From Neobacillus cucumis (GTDB lineage: Bacteria; Bacillota; Bacilli; Bacillales_B; DSM-18226), in contig NZ_JAEHGC010000005.1 of NCBI RefSeq assembly GCF_016107705.1, forward strand, positions 294,582 through 358,581: 64,000 nt of DNA, written 5' to 3'. Shown here piece by piece: positions 34,112 to 42,075 of the stretch (the stretch's first letter is position 1; the number at the start of each line of letters is the position of its first letter). A program made the translations under genes and the position numbers. The notes beneath the pieces were generated by a model. That model searched no databases and was not told the origin of the DNA. It saw nothing but the letters and a program-made list of their open reading frames with translations.

Positions 34112-34152
34112 GTGCTGTCCAATAAGTCGATTTTCGACTACAGGACACCCCT
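34112..34152 (+). terminator. Terminator after the LRAT-like gene
   Basis: GGTG.TGTCC ... GGACACC outer stem with an AGTCGA TTTT CGACT inner hairpin. Confidence 0.6.
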
Positions 34153-34250
34153 TATTATAATCAATAAAAGATGACCTTTAATTAAATATTTATATTTGTA
34201 TTGATGCCTAAGACGATAAGAATCCTCATGAGTGATAGAAACACTTAGGA

Positions 34251-34291
34251 TGCAAAAAGATCTCCACTTAGCAATCCGCGCTAAGTGGAGT
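34251..34291 (-). terminator. Terminator of the first Xis-like gene (minus strand)
   Basis: CTCCACTTAGC / GCTAAGTGGAG with a 7-nt loop; read on the minus strand it is followed by ATCTTTTTGC. The gene's TAG stop lies in the stem. Confidence 0.8.
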
Positions 34292-34475
34292 TCTTGTTTT
34301 TACATTTTTCTAAAACAAATTCTTCAAGTGATTTTCGAGGTATTCGCCATGATTTACCCACCCTAAATCCGCTTATTTCTCCACTATTAAGTAATTTATA
34401 GGCATAATTTCTTCCAATATATAGTGCGTCCATCATTTCTTCAACGGTAAGAATATCATTTTGCAATTCAAACAC
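34281..34475 (-). CDS. Excisionase/AlpA-like HTH protein 1
   Basis: A 64-aa winged-helix DNA-binding protein of the HTH_17/excisionase family (LTVEEMMDALYIGRNYAYKLL, then GFRVGKSWRIPRKSLEEF). It is transcribed divergently from the 423-aa gene across a 168-bp AT-rich spacer, a position typical of a regulator of the island's core operon. A second Xis-like gene lies next to int, so this copy probably acts as a transcriptional switch or recombination directionality factor. Confidence 0.8.
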   Translation of the reverse strand: MFELQNDILTVEEMMDALYIGRNYAYKLLNSGEISGFRVGKSWRIPRKSLEEFVLEKCKNKNST

Positions 34476-34643
34476 ATTGCCACCTCTTTCTGATTAGTTT
34501 TATTAGATTATTGTTGATTGTTTTTCGTTATAGATTGTTAAACTTAAACATTGATGGGTACATAAAAACCTGTTTTTTTACTTTTTTTAAACACAAAATG
34601 ATAAACTTAAGCGTACGAAATATTTTAAAGGAAATGGTTTTTA

Positions 34644-35915
34644 ATGAAATTTACACGGGATATAACCTTGGAAGAAATTGAAGAAATCATTGATCAGTAC
34701 AAAATATCTTTTAGTGATTTGGATACAACAGATCCATTTACTATTGCTAATAGTGTTTATACCTCTTGTGAGAAGATTATGCCTAAAAATTTTATTGGGA
34801 TAATAAGAAATCTGGGGTTGTACGAAAAAACTAAAGCTGACATTTTACAGCATTTAGTTTTTAGTACATCTATGATTCAATTGATTCAAAATGGTGGAAT
34901 GATTGAAAGTAACCACAGTCAATGTAAAAAAACTGTAGAAGAACTGGAAAAATGGACTAAATTAGAAAATTCCAAAACCATTTCAAACTACAATGCGATT
35001 CTGGATAAAAAAATTGGTGATTATTTTTTCTTAATGAAAACACTTAAGGAAAATAAGAGCTTCAATGCCAAGAATAAACTGATTCAGCAATTTGAGGTCC
35101 CAAAGGCTGTAGCTCCTTTTATTTTTTTTACTGTAATAAATTATGAATTTTTTCAGGACATTAAATCTAAAAGCTTACTTTCGGAAAATATGCTAGATGA
35201 AAAAATTGAATTGTACAAGAATTTTTTAAAAAATAAAGATAACAGCCAAAAAGTCATTAACACTTTCCTATTTGAACGAGAGTATAATTTTCAATTACAA
35301 TTCAAAATTTTGGAAATTATGGAAAGCAGTGATTTTAAAGATGAATTTAGGGACAAAAACAAAGTTTATAAAGTATTAAGCTTGCTTTCTTTGCTACCAA
35401 ATATCAAAGGTAGGTTAGAATATATTAAAGTTTTCTTAAAATCAAAGGAGATGTTAATGCTTTCTATAAATGAAGATGGTGAGTCTTTTGGCTATATAAG
35501 TAAATTCATTTTGACTGAGGAACAAAAGGAATTTAACTGGATTGAGGAGGTCAGTAAAATAATATTACGTTTAGCCCTTTTTGTATTTCCTGTAATGGAG
35601 TTACTGCACTTTTATATAACAAAATTAACCAATACAAATATAAGTGGTTTACAAGGGAGCTCATTTTTAATTGAGAAAAAAAATAAAATTGTAATGGACA
35701 GTTTTTCAGAGCTTAATAATTATTTCCAAGGTATTCAGAAAAAATTCTACCAGGACATGATGGATAGTACTGTCTTTGATATTGATGTTGGAGAAAATCC
35801 TGCTGATAAGGATATGGACGAAATTGATAAGATGCTTTATTACTTAGATAAGATGGAAGCGGATATTTATAGGGAAGTTACCGATTGTAGAAATAGATTA
35901 ATGAAGAAGCTTTAA
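34644..35915 (+). CDS. Unknown island protein (423 aa)
   Basis: No family recognised. It is a cytoplasmic, Lys/Glu/Asn/Phe-rich, mainly helical protein with no obvious catalytic motif, no membrane segment and no zinc cluster. The C-terminal ~70 residues (MDEIDKMLYYLDKMEADIYREV...) look like a coiled coil. It heads the core region before the replication genes and is closed by a strong terminator. Ribosome site (AAAGGA, 11 bp) is acceptable. Confidence 0.7.
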   Translation: MKFTRDITLEEIEEIIDQYKISFSDLDTTDPFTIANSVYTSCEKIMPKNFIGIIRNLGLYEKTKADILQHLVFSTSMIQLIQNGGMIESNHSQCKKTVEELEKWTKLENSKTISNYNAILDKKIGDYFFLMKTLKENKSFNAKNKLIQQFEVPKAVAPFIFFTVINYEFFQDIKSKSLLSENMLDEKIELYKNFLKNKDNSQKVINTFLFEREYNFQLQFKILEIMESSDFKDEFRDKNKVYKVLSLLSLLPNIKGRLEYIKVFLKSKEMLMLSINEDGESFGYISKFILTEEQKEFNWIEEVSKIILRLALFVFPVMELLHFYITKLTNTNISGLQGSSFLIEKKNKIVMDSFSELNNYFQGIQKKFYQDMMDSTVFDIDVGENPADKDMDEIDKMLYYLDKMEADIYREVTDCRNRLMKKL

Positions 35916-35921
35916 GAAGAA

Positions 35922-35966
35922 TAAACCCCTGACAGCTCAAATTTATGTGTTGTCAGGGGTTTAATT
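35922..35966 (+). terminator. Terminator after the 423-aa gene
   Basis: AAACCCCTGACA / TGTCAGGGGTTT 12-bp stem with a 16-nt loop and T-rich tail. Confidence 0.85.
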
Positions 35967-36102
35967 TTTTATTATATCACACTCTAGTATTCTGTTTCAA
36001 AATATTTTTTAAAATTCAAAGGTGTCTAGAGCTGGGTATCTTATTAGTTTTATTATTTATTTGTAAGTTGTAAATGACAATAAAATATTGGAGTGATATG
36101 AA

Positions 36103-36669
36103 ATGGAAGTTGAAAATTCATTGTTTAGGGAAACAGAAAGAAATCCTTTTAGAATGGCGGAAAAGGGAGACCGAGAATTTCAATATTTATCAAGTTATAA
36201 TGGTGCATTTTTAATCCAATTTGGGGATAGTTTTTTGAATCCAACAACTGTGATCCTTTTTCACAAAGGACAAGGAAAGCAAGTATGTGTTGGTCTTTTA
36301 GAAGGTAAATCATTTAATGCTGATCCACTTTTTAATGATGCAATTTCCGTAATGATTGATAGGAAAATTGAGGAAACAATTTCACTTCAAATTAATAGCG
36401 GTAATAACAATTTCAAACATTCTATCGATCATAATTCTTCTAAAACTGAAGACTTGCTACTGATTTTCATAGAGAATAATTTTCATGCTAAATTGATATT
36501 ATTTGACGGAAGCTTAGAGGAAAAACTAGTAGAAAAGGATGCTTACAATGAAAAATATAGAAATTTACTAAGATACTATGCTATGAGCTACGTTACTAAT
36601 ATTTTCCCTGAGTTGTTCAGTAGTGGAGGGTTACAAAGTGATAAGGATCAAAGAAAATATGATAACTAA
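36103..36669 (+). CDS. Unknown island protein (188 aa) before the replication helicase
   Basis: ATG preceded by TTGGAGTG. The product is cytoplasmic with no motif I recognise; an FLIQFGDSFLNPTTVILF stretch and alternating strands suggest an alpha/beta or beta-rich fold. Its last codons overlap the next gene, so the two are a translationally coupled pair and it probably serves replication of the island, for example as a loader or initiator partner. That is inference from position only. Confidence 0.7.
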   Translation: MEVENSLFRETERNPFRMAEKGDREFQYLSSYNGAFLIQFGDSFLNPTTVILFHKGQGKQVCVGLLEGKSFNADPLFNDAISVMIDRKIEETISLQINSGNNNFKHSIDHNSSKTEDLLLIFIENNFHAKLILFDGSLEEKLVEKDAYNEKYRNLLRYYAMSYVTNIFPELFSSGGLQSDKDQRKYDN

Positions 36670-38482
36670 GTTGTTGGAGGAAAAGGAAAAGGAAAAGGTT
36701 CAATGTGAACAAGACAACCAAGGAGAAAATGGTCCACTGGTTATATATATTAATATGGAAAATAAAGGAGATGAAACGGTCAAACAAGTGGAAAGTAATC
36801 CACTTGTTATAGATATTAATTTGAAGAATGATGAAGAAGAAACGGGTAACCAGGAGGAAAATGCTCCACTTGTTATAGATGTTAATCTGGAAAGGGATAA
36901 AGAAGAATCAGACACTCATGGAGAAAACTCACCACTGGTTATAGACGTTAATATAGAAAATATGTCGGAAAGTGAACAGGATGGTTATTCGAATTCTCCT
37001 AATATCCCTGATGAGGTAAAAGCAAATTTACCTTCCTCATTAGTTAATGAGACCAGTGCTAAAGAAGAAAACCATAAAAATATACAAACGGATATTAAGA
37101 CCACTGAGAAACATGCAAAACATAATCAAAATCCTAGATCTAAAGAGAAAAATGACGATGAAAAGAAGTTTGTAAATAATCTTGAATTAAATATTTCTAA
37201 TAAGTTAATGGAAAGACATCATCTAAAATGCCTAAAAGGAAACTTATATCTATATAGCGCCGATAAGGGATACTTTATTGAACTTGAGGAGGATTATCAA
37301 ATTAGGACACTGGTTCGCACGGGATGGACATCAAAAATAGAAGGACTACTCTCAAAAAGCAGAGTGGATGACATAATTGATCGTTTAAGAAGCTGTGCTG
37401 CTATCCAAATTACCGAAGATGATCTAGATCCCTATCCAAATCTGATAAATTTTAATGACTGTGTTTTAAATGTAAAAACGGGAGATATATTAAATCATTC
37501 CCCTGATTACTGTTTTACCAGTTTTATAAATGCTAATTATTGTAATAAATACACTGAGGGAAAAAGCTTTCTTAAATTTATTGACCAATGTACTAATGGG
37601 GACGAGAACAAAGTTAACCAGCTTCAAGAGTTGATTGGGTATTCGATATCAAATTATTCAAATGCAAAGAAATGGTTTACTTTAATCGGGAAGCCGCATA
37701 CTGGTAAAAGCACATTTCTCGAAATATTGACTGAAATAATTGGAGAGGAATATACAAGTAATGTCCCGCTCCATGAGCTGAGTAGTAAGTTTGCCCTAGC
37801 TGATTTATTCAAAAAGAAGCTTAATGTTAGTGGTGAGTTAAATGATGCTGTTTTAAAAAATATCAATGTTATAAAAGCTATAACTGGAAATGATAGATTA
37901 AGAGCGGACAGAAAATATCAATCACCTATAAATTTTATTAATCGAGCCAAAATTGTTATGGCATCTAATGTCATGCCGCAATTAAAGACTTTGGATAATA
38001 CTTCAGCTTTTATTGATAGAATCGTCTTTATTATTTTTAATAATTCCATTCCCGAAGATAAAAGGGATTATAAATTAAAGGAAAAGCTCATCAAGGAAAA
38101 AGACTTTATTGTGCGATGGGCTGTAAAAGGATTAAAGCGTCTAATTAAAAATAATTTTGTTTTTACAGAATGTAGAGATTCAATTGATTTCAAAAAACAA
38201 TATCAAAATGAGATGAGTAACATTAACGATTTTATACAATCTGTTTGCATATTAAATCCAAGCAATGACAGTTACAAAGTTCATAAAAAAGATCTGTATG
38301 ATGCCTATTTAAACTATAGCAGAGATAATTGTCAAAATGTTTTGAATAAAAGAGATTTTTTTAATGAAATTAAGAAATTACATGTAAAACAGGCTAAATT
38401 CAGGTTTAGGAAATCAAACCCATTAGACGGTTATATTGGAATTACACTTAAAAGGTATTCAAACCAACAAAATAATTTATAA
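36659..38482 (+). CDS. P4/D5-type replication helicase with a repeat-containing N-terminus
   Basis: 607 aa from ATG 36659, which overlaps the previous gene's stop (AAGG 12 bp upstream; a GTG at 36623 is an alternative). Residues ~25-101 hold tandem 22-residue repeats with core PLVID-N-N (GPLVIYINMEN, NPLVIDINLKN, APLVIDVNLER, SPLVIDVNIEN) in an acidic, disordered-looking tail. The rest is a D5_N-like domain and a superfamily 3 helicase: Walker A GKPHTGKST (~344), Walker B-like LFKKKLNVSGELND, sensor region KIVMASNVMP and a C-terminal D5-like domain. No catalytic primase domain is obvious. Replication initiator/helicase of the island. Confidence 0.85.
   Translation: MITKLLEEKEKEKVQCEQDNQGENGPLVIYINMENKGDETVKQVESNPLVIDINLKNDEEETGNQEENAPLVIDVNLERDKEESDTHGENSPLVIDVNIENMSESEQDGYSNSPNIPDEVKANLPSSLVNETSAKEENHKNIQTDIKTTEKHAKHNQNPRSKEKNDDEKKFVNNLELNISNKLMERHHLKCLKGNLYLYSADKGYFIELEEDYQIRTLVRTGWTSKIEGLLSKSRVDDIIDRLRSCAAIQITEDDLDPYPNLINFNDCVLNVKTGDILNHSPDYCFTSFINANYCNKYTEGKSFLKFIDQCTNGDENKVNQLQELIGYSISNYSNAKKWFTLIGKPHTGKSTFLEILTEIIGEEYTSNVPLHELSSKFALADLFKKKLNVSGELNDAVLKNINVIKAITGNDRLRADRKYQSPINFINRAKIVMASNVMPQLKTLDNTSAFIDRIVFIIFNNSIPEDKRDYKLKEKLIKEKDFIVRWAVKGLKRLIKNNFVFTECRDSIDFKKQYQNEMSNINDFIQSVCILNPSNDSYKVHKKDLYDAYLNYSRDNCQNVLNKRDFFNEIKKLHVKQAKFRFRKSNPLDGYIGITLKRYSNQQNNL
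36731..36964 (+). repeat. 66-bp in-frame tandem repeat (3.5 units) in the helicase gene
   Basis: Units start at 36731, 36797, 36863 and 36929, exactly 66 bp apart, each coding [G/N/A/S]PLVI.x[I/V]N and a charged linker. The third-codon positions vary, so the repeat is not fresh. Confidence 0.85.
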
Positions 38483-38499
38483 AAAGTTTTTGTTAAAAT

Positions 38500-38612
38500 C
38501 GTCTACTTTATCTACACACAATAATTCCTTTATTGTTATATATGCATTTCGTATAGGTATACCGTAGATTTTCTTTCTTAATAAAGTCTACTTGGTTTCT
38601 ACTATTGTCTAC
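38500..38612 (+). repeat. Iteron-like cluster of (G)TCTAC motifs (candidate replication origin)
   Basis: TCTAC occurs on the plus strand at 38501-38505, 38510-38514, 38587-38591, 38598-38602 and 38608-38612, and inverted at 38564-38568. Most are preceded by G or T. They lie in the AT-rich 254-bp gap between the replication helicase and the second Xis gene. Confidence 0.5.
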
Positions 38613-38736
38613 AAGATGAGCTTTAAATTGAGAGTTATCTGAGTAAACGAATTCGAGGTATTTTAAACCTAATTAAATATATATTATAACGGTGTAAGGG
38701 ATAAGGATGTATTTACCTTTAGGGAGGCTAAATAAA

Positions 38737-38949
38737 ATGGAACGTCAAACATTAAGCGCAAAGGAAGCAGCAAAATATATCGGTATCTCTTATTGGTCCA
38801 TTTTAGAGATTGCAAAACGAAAAGATATTCCTTGTATCCGTATCGGAAGTCGAGTTCTTTTTCGAAAGGATGCCATTGACAATTGGATGGTTGACAGAGA
38901 GGTTGAAAGTGTTCAACAACCAGATGTAAAAAAAGTATTGATACGTTAA
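38737..38949 (+). CDS. Excisionase/AlpA-like HTH protein 2
   Basis: A 70-aa HTH_17 protein (LSAKEAAKYIGISYWSILEIAK, then IRIGSRVLFRKDAIDNWM). The ATG at 38737 is chosen for GGGAGG 10 bp upstream; an earlier in-frame ATG lacks this. It lies 84 bp before the integrase gene in the same direction, the classical xis-int order, so it is the likely directionality factor for excision. Confidence 0.82.
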   Translation: MERQTLSAKEAAKYIGISYWSILEIAKRKDIPCIRIGSRVLFRKDAIDNWMVDREVESVQQPDVKKVLIR

Positions 38950-39033
38950 ACTCTAAGTATTTTCAGAAGGTTCGAAAACCCAGCTGGGCTTTTCGGACCT
39001 TTAATATAAGACTGATAAAGGAGAATTAATCAT

Positions 39034-40218
39034 ATGGCTGGAAATTTGCGAAAACGTGGAAAAGAATCCTGGGAGTTATCGTTTAGTCACGGGTATGATG
39101 CGAATGGAAAAAGGATAAGACATTATAAAACTATTAAAGCAAAGAGTGAACGAGAGGCTCAAAAGGAATTAGCCAAATTTGTTACAGAAATTGAAAAAGG
39201 GAGTTATGTAGTACCTTCTAAACTCACGTTTGGAGAGTTTTCAGATAAATGGATAGAAATGCATGGCACCCAAAATCTTGCACCCAAAACCTTAGATTTA
39301 TATATTGGTCTGTTAAATGACAGAATAATCCCTGCATTGGGACATTTAAAGCTAGAACAAATTAAACCTATGCATCTAGTTGAGTTTTATAAAAATCTAA
39401 AAGAAACAGGAATACGCTTAGATGGTAAACCAGGACCTTTATCTGATCAGTACATTGTTCATCACCATAGACTTATTAGAACTATGCTGCAGTATGCGGT
39501 AAAATGGCAATTTCTCAGTTCGAACCCTGCTTCTCAAGTTGACCCACCTAAAGTAAGAAAAAAACAGACCAATGTCTATGATGAAAAGCAGGTGCAGGCT
39601 CTTTTGGAAGCAGTGGAAAATGAAGATTTAAAATACAAGGTGTTAATACATTTGGCTGTATCGACAGGTATGCGACAAGGGGAGTTACTCGGGCTTGAAT
39701 GGAAACATATTGATTTAGAAAATTTTATAATACATGTTTGTCAATCAAGTCAATATATACCTGGAAAGGGGGTATTTACAAAATCCCCTAAAAATGAAAC
39801 ATCGGTTAGAAGTATTACGGTCCCTGTATCAATCATTGCCTTATTAAAGCAGTACAGAGTCAAACAAAAAAAGGAAAGGTTAAGAATTGGTGACAAATGG
39901 CATGAATCAGACCGTCTATTTACAACTTGGGATGGTAAGGCGATGCACCCAACCACTGTAAGTAGTTGGTTTCCAGAATTTCTTCGTAAATATGAACTGC
40001 CGAGAATCCGTTTTCATGCACTTCGCCATACAGCAGCAACCTTACTAATTAATCAAAATGTACACATGAAAACGATAAGCGCTCGGCTAGGTCACTCAAA
40101 TATTCAAACGACAATGGATATATATGGACATTCTCTAAAAAGTGCGGATCAAGATGCTGCTGATAAATTGGACTTTTTATTTAAAAGTGAAACGAAAAGA
40201 AAGGGTATAGATTTATAA
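39034..40218 (+). CDS. int: Tyrosine-recombinase integrase
   Basis: 394 aa, phage integrase family. Arm-binding AP2-like N-terminal domain (~1-60, KRGKESWELSFSHGYDANGKR), core-binding SAM-like domain (~65-165), catalytic domain with R214 (TGMRQGE), H328-A-L-R331-H (HALRH), a downstream His in LGHSN and the nucleophile Y364 (MDIYGH). GGAG is before the ATG. The arm-type TTTGGTGGCA sites and the tRNA att repeats are its expected substrates. It lies ~3.3 kb from attR because the three-gene cassette is inserted between. Confidence 0.95.
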   Translation: MAGNLRKRGKESWELSFSHGYDANGKRIRHYKTIKAKSEREAQKELAKFVTEIEKGSYVVPSKLTFGEFSDKWIEMHGTQNLAPKTLDLYIGLLNDRIIPALGHLKLEQIKPMHLVEFYKNLKETGIRLDGKPGPLSDQYIVHHHRLIRTMLQYAVKWQFLSSNPASQVDPPKVRKKQTNVYDEKQVQALLEAVENEDLKYKVLIHLAVSTGMRQGELLGLEWKHIDLENFIIHVCQSSQYIPGKGVFTKSPKNETSVRSITVPVSIIALLKQYRVKQKKERLRIGDKWHESDRLFTTWDGKAMHPTTVSSWFPEFLRKYELPRIRFHALRHTAATLLINQNVHMKTISARLGHSNIQTTMDIYGHSLKSADQDAADKLDFLFKSETKRKGIDL

Positions 40219-40449
40219 GCCCTGTCTAAATTCATTCGAAATAAAAAATTTGTAGGAATTAAGAAAGAAATGTCGTTTTAAAAAAGGTATAAGCGTTATT
40301 ATGTGGAATATTTCCATTTAGGACCTTAAATGAAAAGTTTATTATAGAATCTTATTCACAACAAAGTATTTTGAGGTCATTTTTAATCACAGTTTAACAA
40401 AACGGTAGCTAATTAATGTAATCATTTAAAAGAAAACCCAAAAATATTG

Positions 40450-40455
40450 TATAAT
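40450..40455 (+). promoter_or_regulatory. Probable -10 element of the kinase cassette
   Basis: TATAAT preceded by TG, about 31 bp before the first ATG at 40486; the -35 region is weak (TAAAAG), so extended-10 use is likely. The rest of the 268-bp gap from 40219 holds no gene I can see. Confidence 0.4.
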
Positions 40456-40485
40456 GATATAGAATATTTATTGGAGTGAGCCTTT

Positions 40486-41211
40486 ATGGACGGCATTTTG
40501 GAAATATATGATGAATATAAAAATATTGGTATTAATACAAGAAAAATTACGGAGGGAGCTGAGTTCGAATTAGTTACAGAATTTATTCAATATAGGAAAG
40601 AAAAGTTCAAACCAACAAGTAATAAAAATCTTATGATTTTTATTGAAACAAAAGTAAATGACTCTTATCCAGATATTGTTTTTGTTGAATACAATCCGAG
40701 TGGATATGAAACTTGGAATCATTTTCGCACAAAATTAACAAAAATGGATTATAAGATCTTGTACTTTATTTATTTTATGAGAAGAATTTGTGCAGAGAAC
40801 ATAGTATTGCAACTTGGCGTCTCATGGCGAGACACATTACTATCTATTGAGAGATTATATGATGCAGGCTTGATTATTAGACAAAGAAATAAATGGTGTA
40901 TAAGCAACAAAAAAATTTTTAGTGTAAAGAATATACAAGCAGTGGAAGCAAAAATAAATAATTTAGATAGTGTCCTACAACAAGCTTTGATTAATAAGAA
41001 TTTTGCTTCTGAAAGTTATGTATTATCAAATTTAAATCGGAGTATAGATGACTCTAGATTGGAGAAATTCAATAATTTTGGCATAGGTCTATATTCAAAA
41101 ACAAATCAGAGATTTAATTTGGTGAAAAAATCAAATAAGGTTTCCATTCCTGTCAGTTATTATTCAATAATTTTTAATGAATGGATTGGGAAAATTTTAA
41201 CGACAAAGTAG
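40486..41211 (+). CDS. Cassette gene 1: wHTH protein with nuclease-like fragment (241 aa)
   Basis: No named family recognised. The first ~80 residues form a possible nuclease-like half (MIFIETKVNDSYPDIVFVEYNP: E...PDIVF). The middle (~85-140) is a likely winged helix (MDYKILYFIYFMRRICAENIVLQLGVSW and LLSIERLYDAGLIIRQ). Then comes IQAVEAKINNLDSVLQQALINKNFASESYVLSN: the E-A-K followed by ..L.QA....A..SYV is a pattern I know from PD-(D/E)XK-like domains. It could be a sensor or DNA-binding adaptor. Nine bp separate it from the kinase gene, so they are cotranscribed. Confidence 0.6.
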   Translation: MDGILEIYDEYKNIGINTRKITEGAEFELVTEFIQYRKEKFKPTSNKNLMIFIETKVNDSYPDIVFVEYNPSGYETWNHFRTKLTKMDYKILYFIYFMRRICAENIVLQLGVSWRDTLLSIERLYDAGLIIRQRNKWCISNKKIFSVKNIQAVEAKINNLDSVLQQALINKNFASESYVLSNLNRSIDDSRLEKFNNFGIGLYSKTNQRFNLVKKSNKVSIPVSYYSIIFNEWIGKILTTK

Positions 41212-41220
41212 GAGTAAATT

Positions 41221-42075
41221 ATGATCTCAAAAACTGAAGTTGAAGGATTACTAAATGGTTGGACCGTTATTAGCGAGTTTCCTAATAGCGGTCAAAAAAA
41301 GGTTTTTTTAGTAGAAGATAATAATTCCGAAAGAAAAATCGTCAAAATTGTAAAATTCGGAAACGAGCGAGTTAAGAGAGAGGTTGAAATTGTTACAGAA
41401 AATAAAATTCCTAGTGTACCCAATGTGTTTGAATTCGATGAATTTCAAGCTACTAATGGAGAAAAGTATAATTACATCGTTGAAGAATTTATAGATGGAA
41501 TGACTCTAAAACAGAAGTTGCAGAATGAAAAATTAAATATTAGAGAAGGAGTCAAATTATTAGAGACTTTATTAAATATTTCGGTTGTACTTGAGGAAAT
41601 AAAAATAGTACACAGAGATATAAAGCCAGATAATATTATTTGTAGCAATGATGGAGAATTTTATTTAATTGACTTTGGTATTGCAAGGCAATTGGACAAG
41701 TTGTCCTTAACCTTTACACAAGCTGCTGTTGGACCACATACACCAGGTTATGGAGCTCCAGAGTTGTTTCAATATAGTAAAAAAGATATTGATATTAGAT
41801 CAGATTTATTCTCAGTTGGTGTAGTATTATTTGAAGCACTAACTGGACAACATCCTTTTATTACTGGTGAAGAGATGGATCTTAATGAAGTATGGTATAG
41901 GACAAGAACTGTAATGCCTAAGGATTATTTAATTGAGGGAGATAAGAGTAAACAACTTCTAAGCTTTATACAAACCTTAATGCAAAAACACGTCACAAGA
42001 AGACCGCCAGATGCTAGAAAAGCATTAGAATGGTTTCTTACACTTATTCCCACTCTCGAATTGGGGGAAGAATAA
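41221..42075 (+). CDS. Cassette gene 2: Ser/Thr protein kinase (Hanks type, 284 aa)
   Basis: A compact eukaryotic-like kinase domain filling the whole protein, with no transmembrane or PASTA part. The HRDIKPDN catalytic loop is at 131-138, DFGIA at 151-155, and the APE motif is present as GAPE (178-181). The phosphate-anchor loop is unusual: SEFPNSGQKKVFLV, a reduced glycine loop, with the ATP-binding Lys in KIVKF. Standalone cytosolic kinases of this kind occur in phage-defence loci (Stk2-like, for example). Its stop abuts the start of gene 3 with no spacer, so the proteins are probably made in fixed ratio. Confidence 0.85.
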   Translation: MISKTEVEGLLNGWTVISEFPNSGQKKVFLVEDNNSERKIVKIVKFGNERVKREVEIVTENKIPSVPNVFEFDEFQATNGEKYNYIVEEFIDGMTLKQKLQNEKLNIREGVKLLETLLNISVVLEEIKIVHRDIKPDNIICSNDGEFYLIDFGIARQLDKLSLTFTQAAVGPHTPGYGAPELFQYSKKDIDIRSDLFSVGVVLFEALTGQHPFITGEEMDLNEVWYRTRTVMPKDYLIEGDKSKQLLSFIQTLMQKHVTRRPPDARKALEWFLTLIPTLELGEE

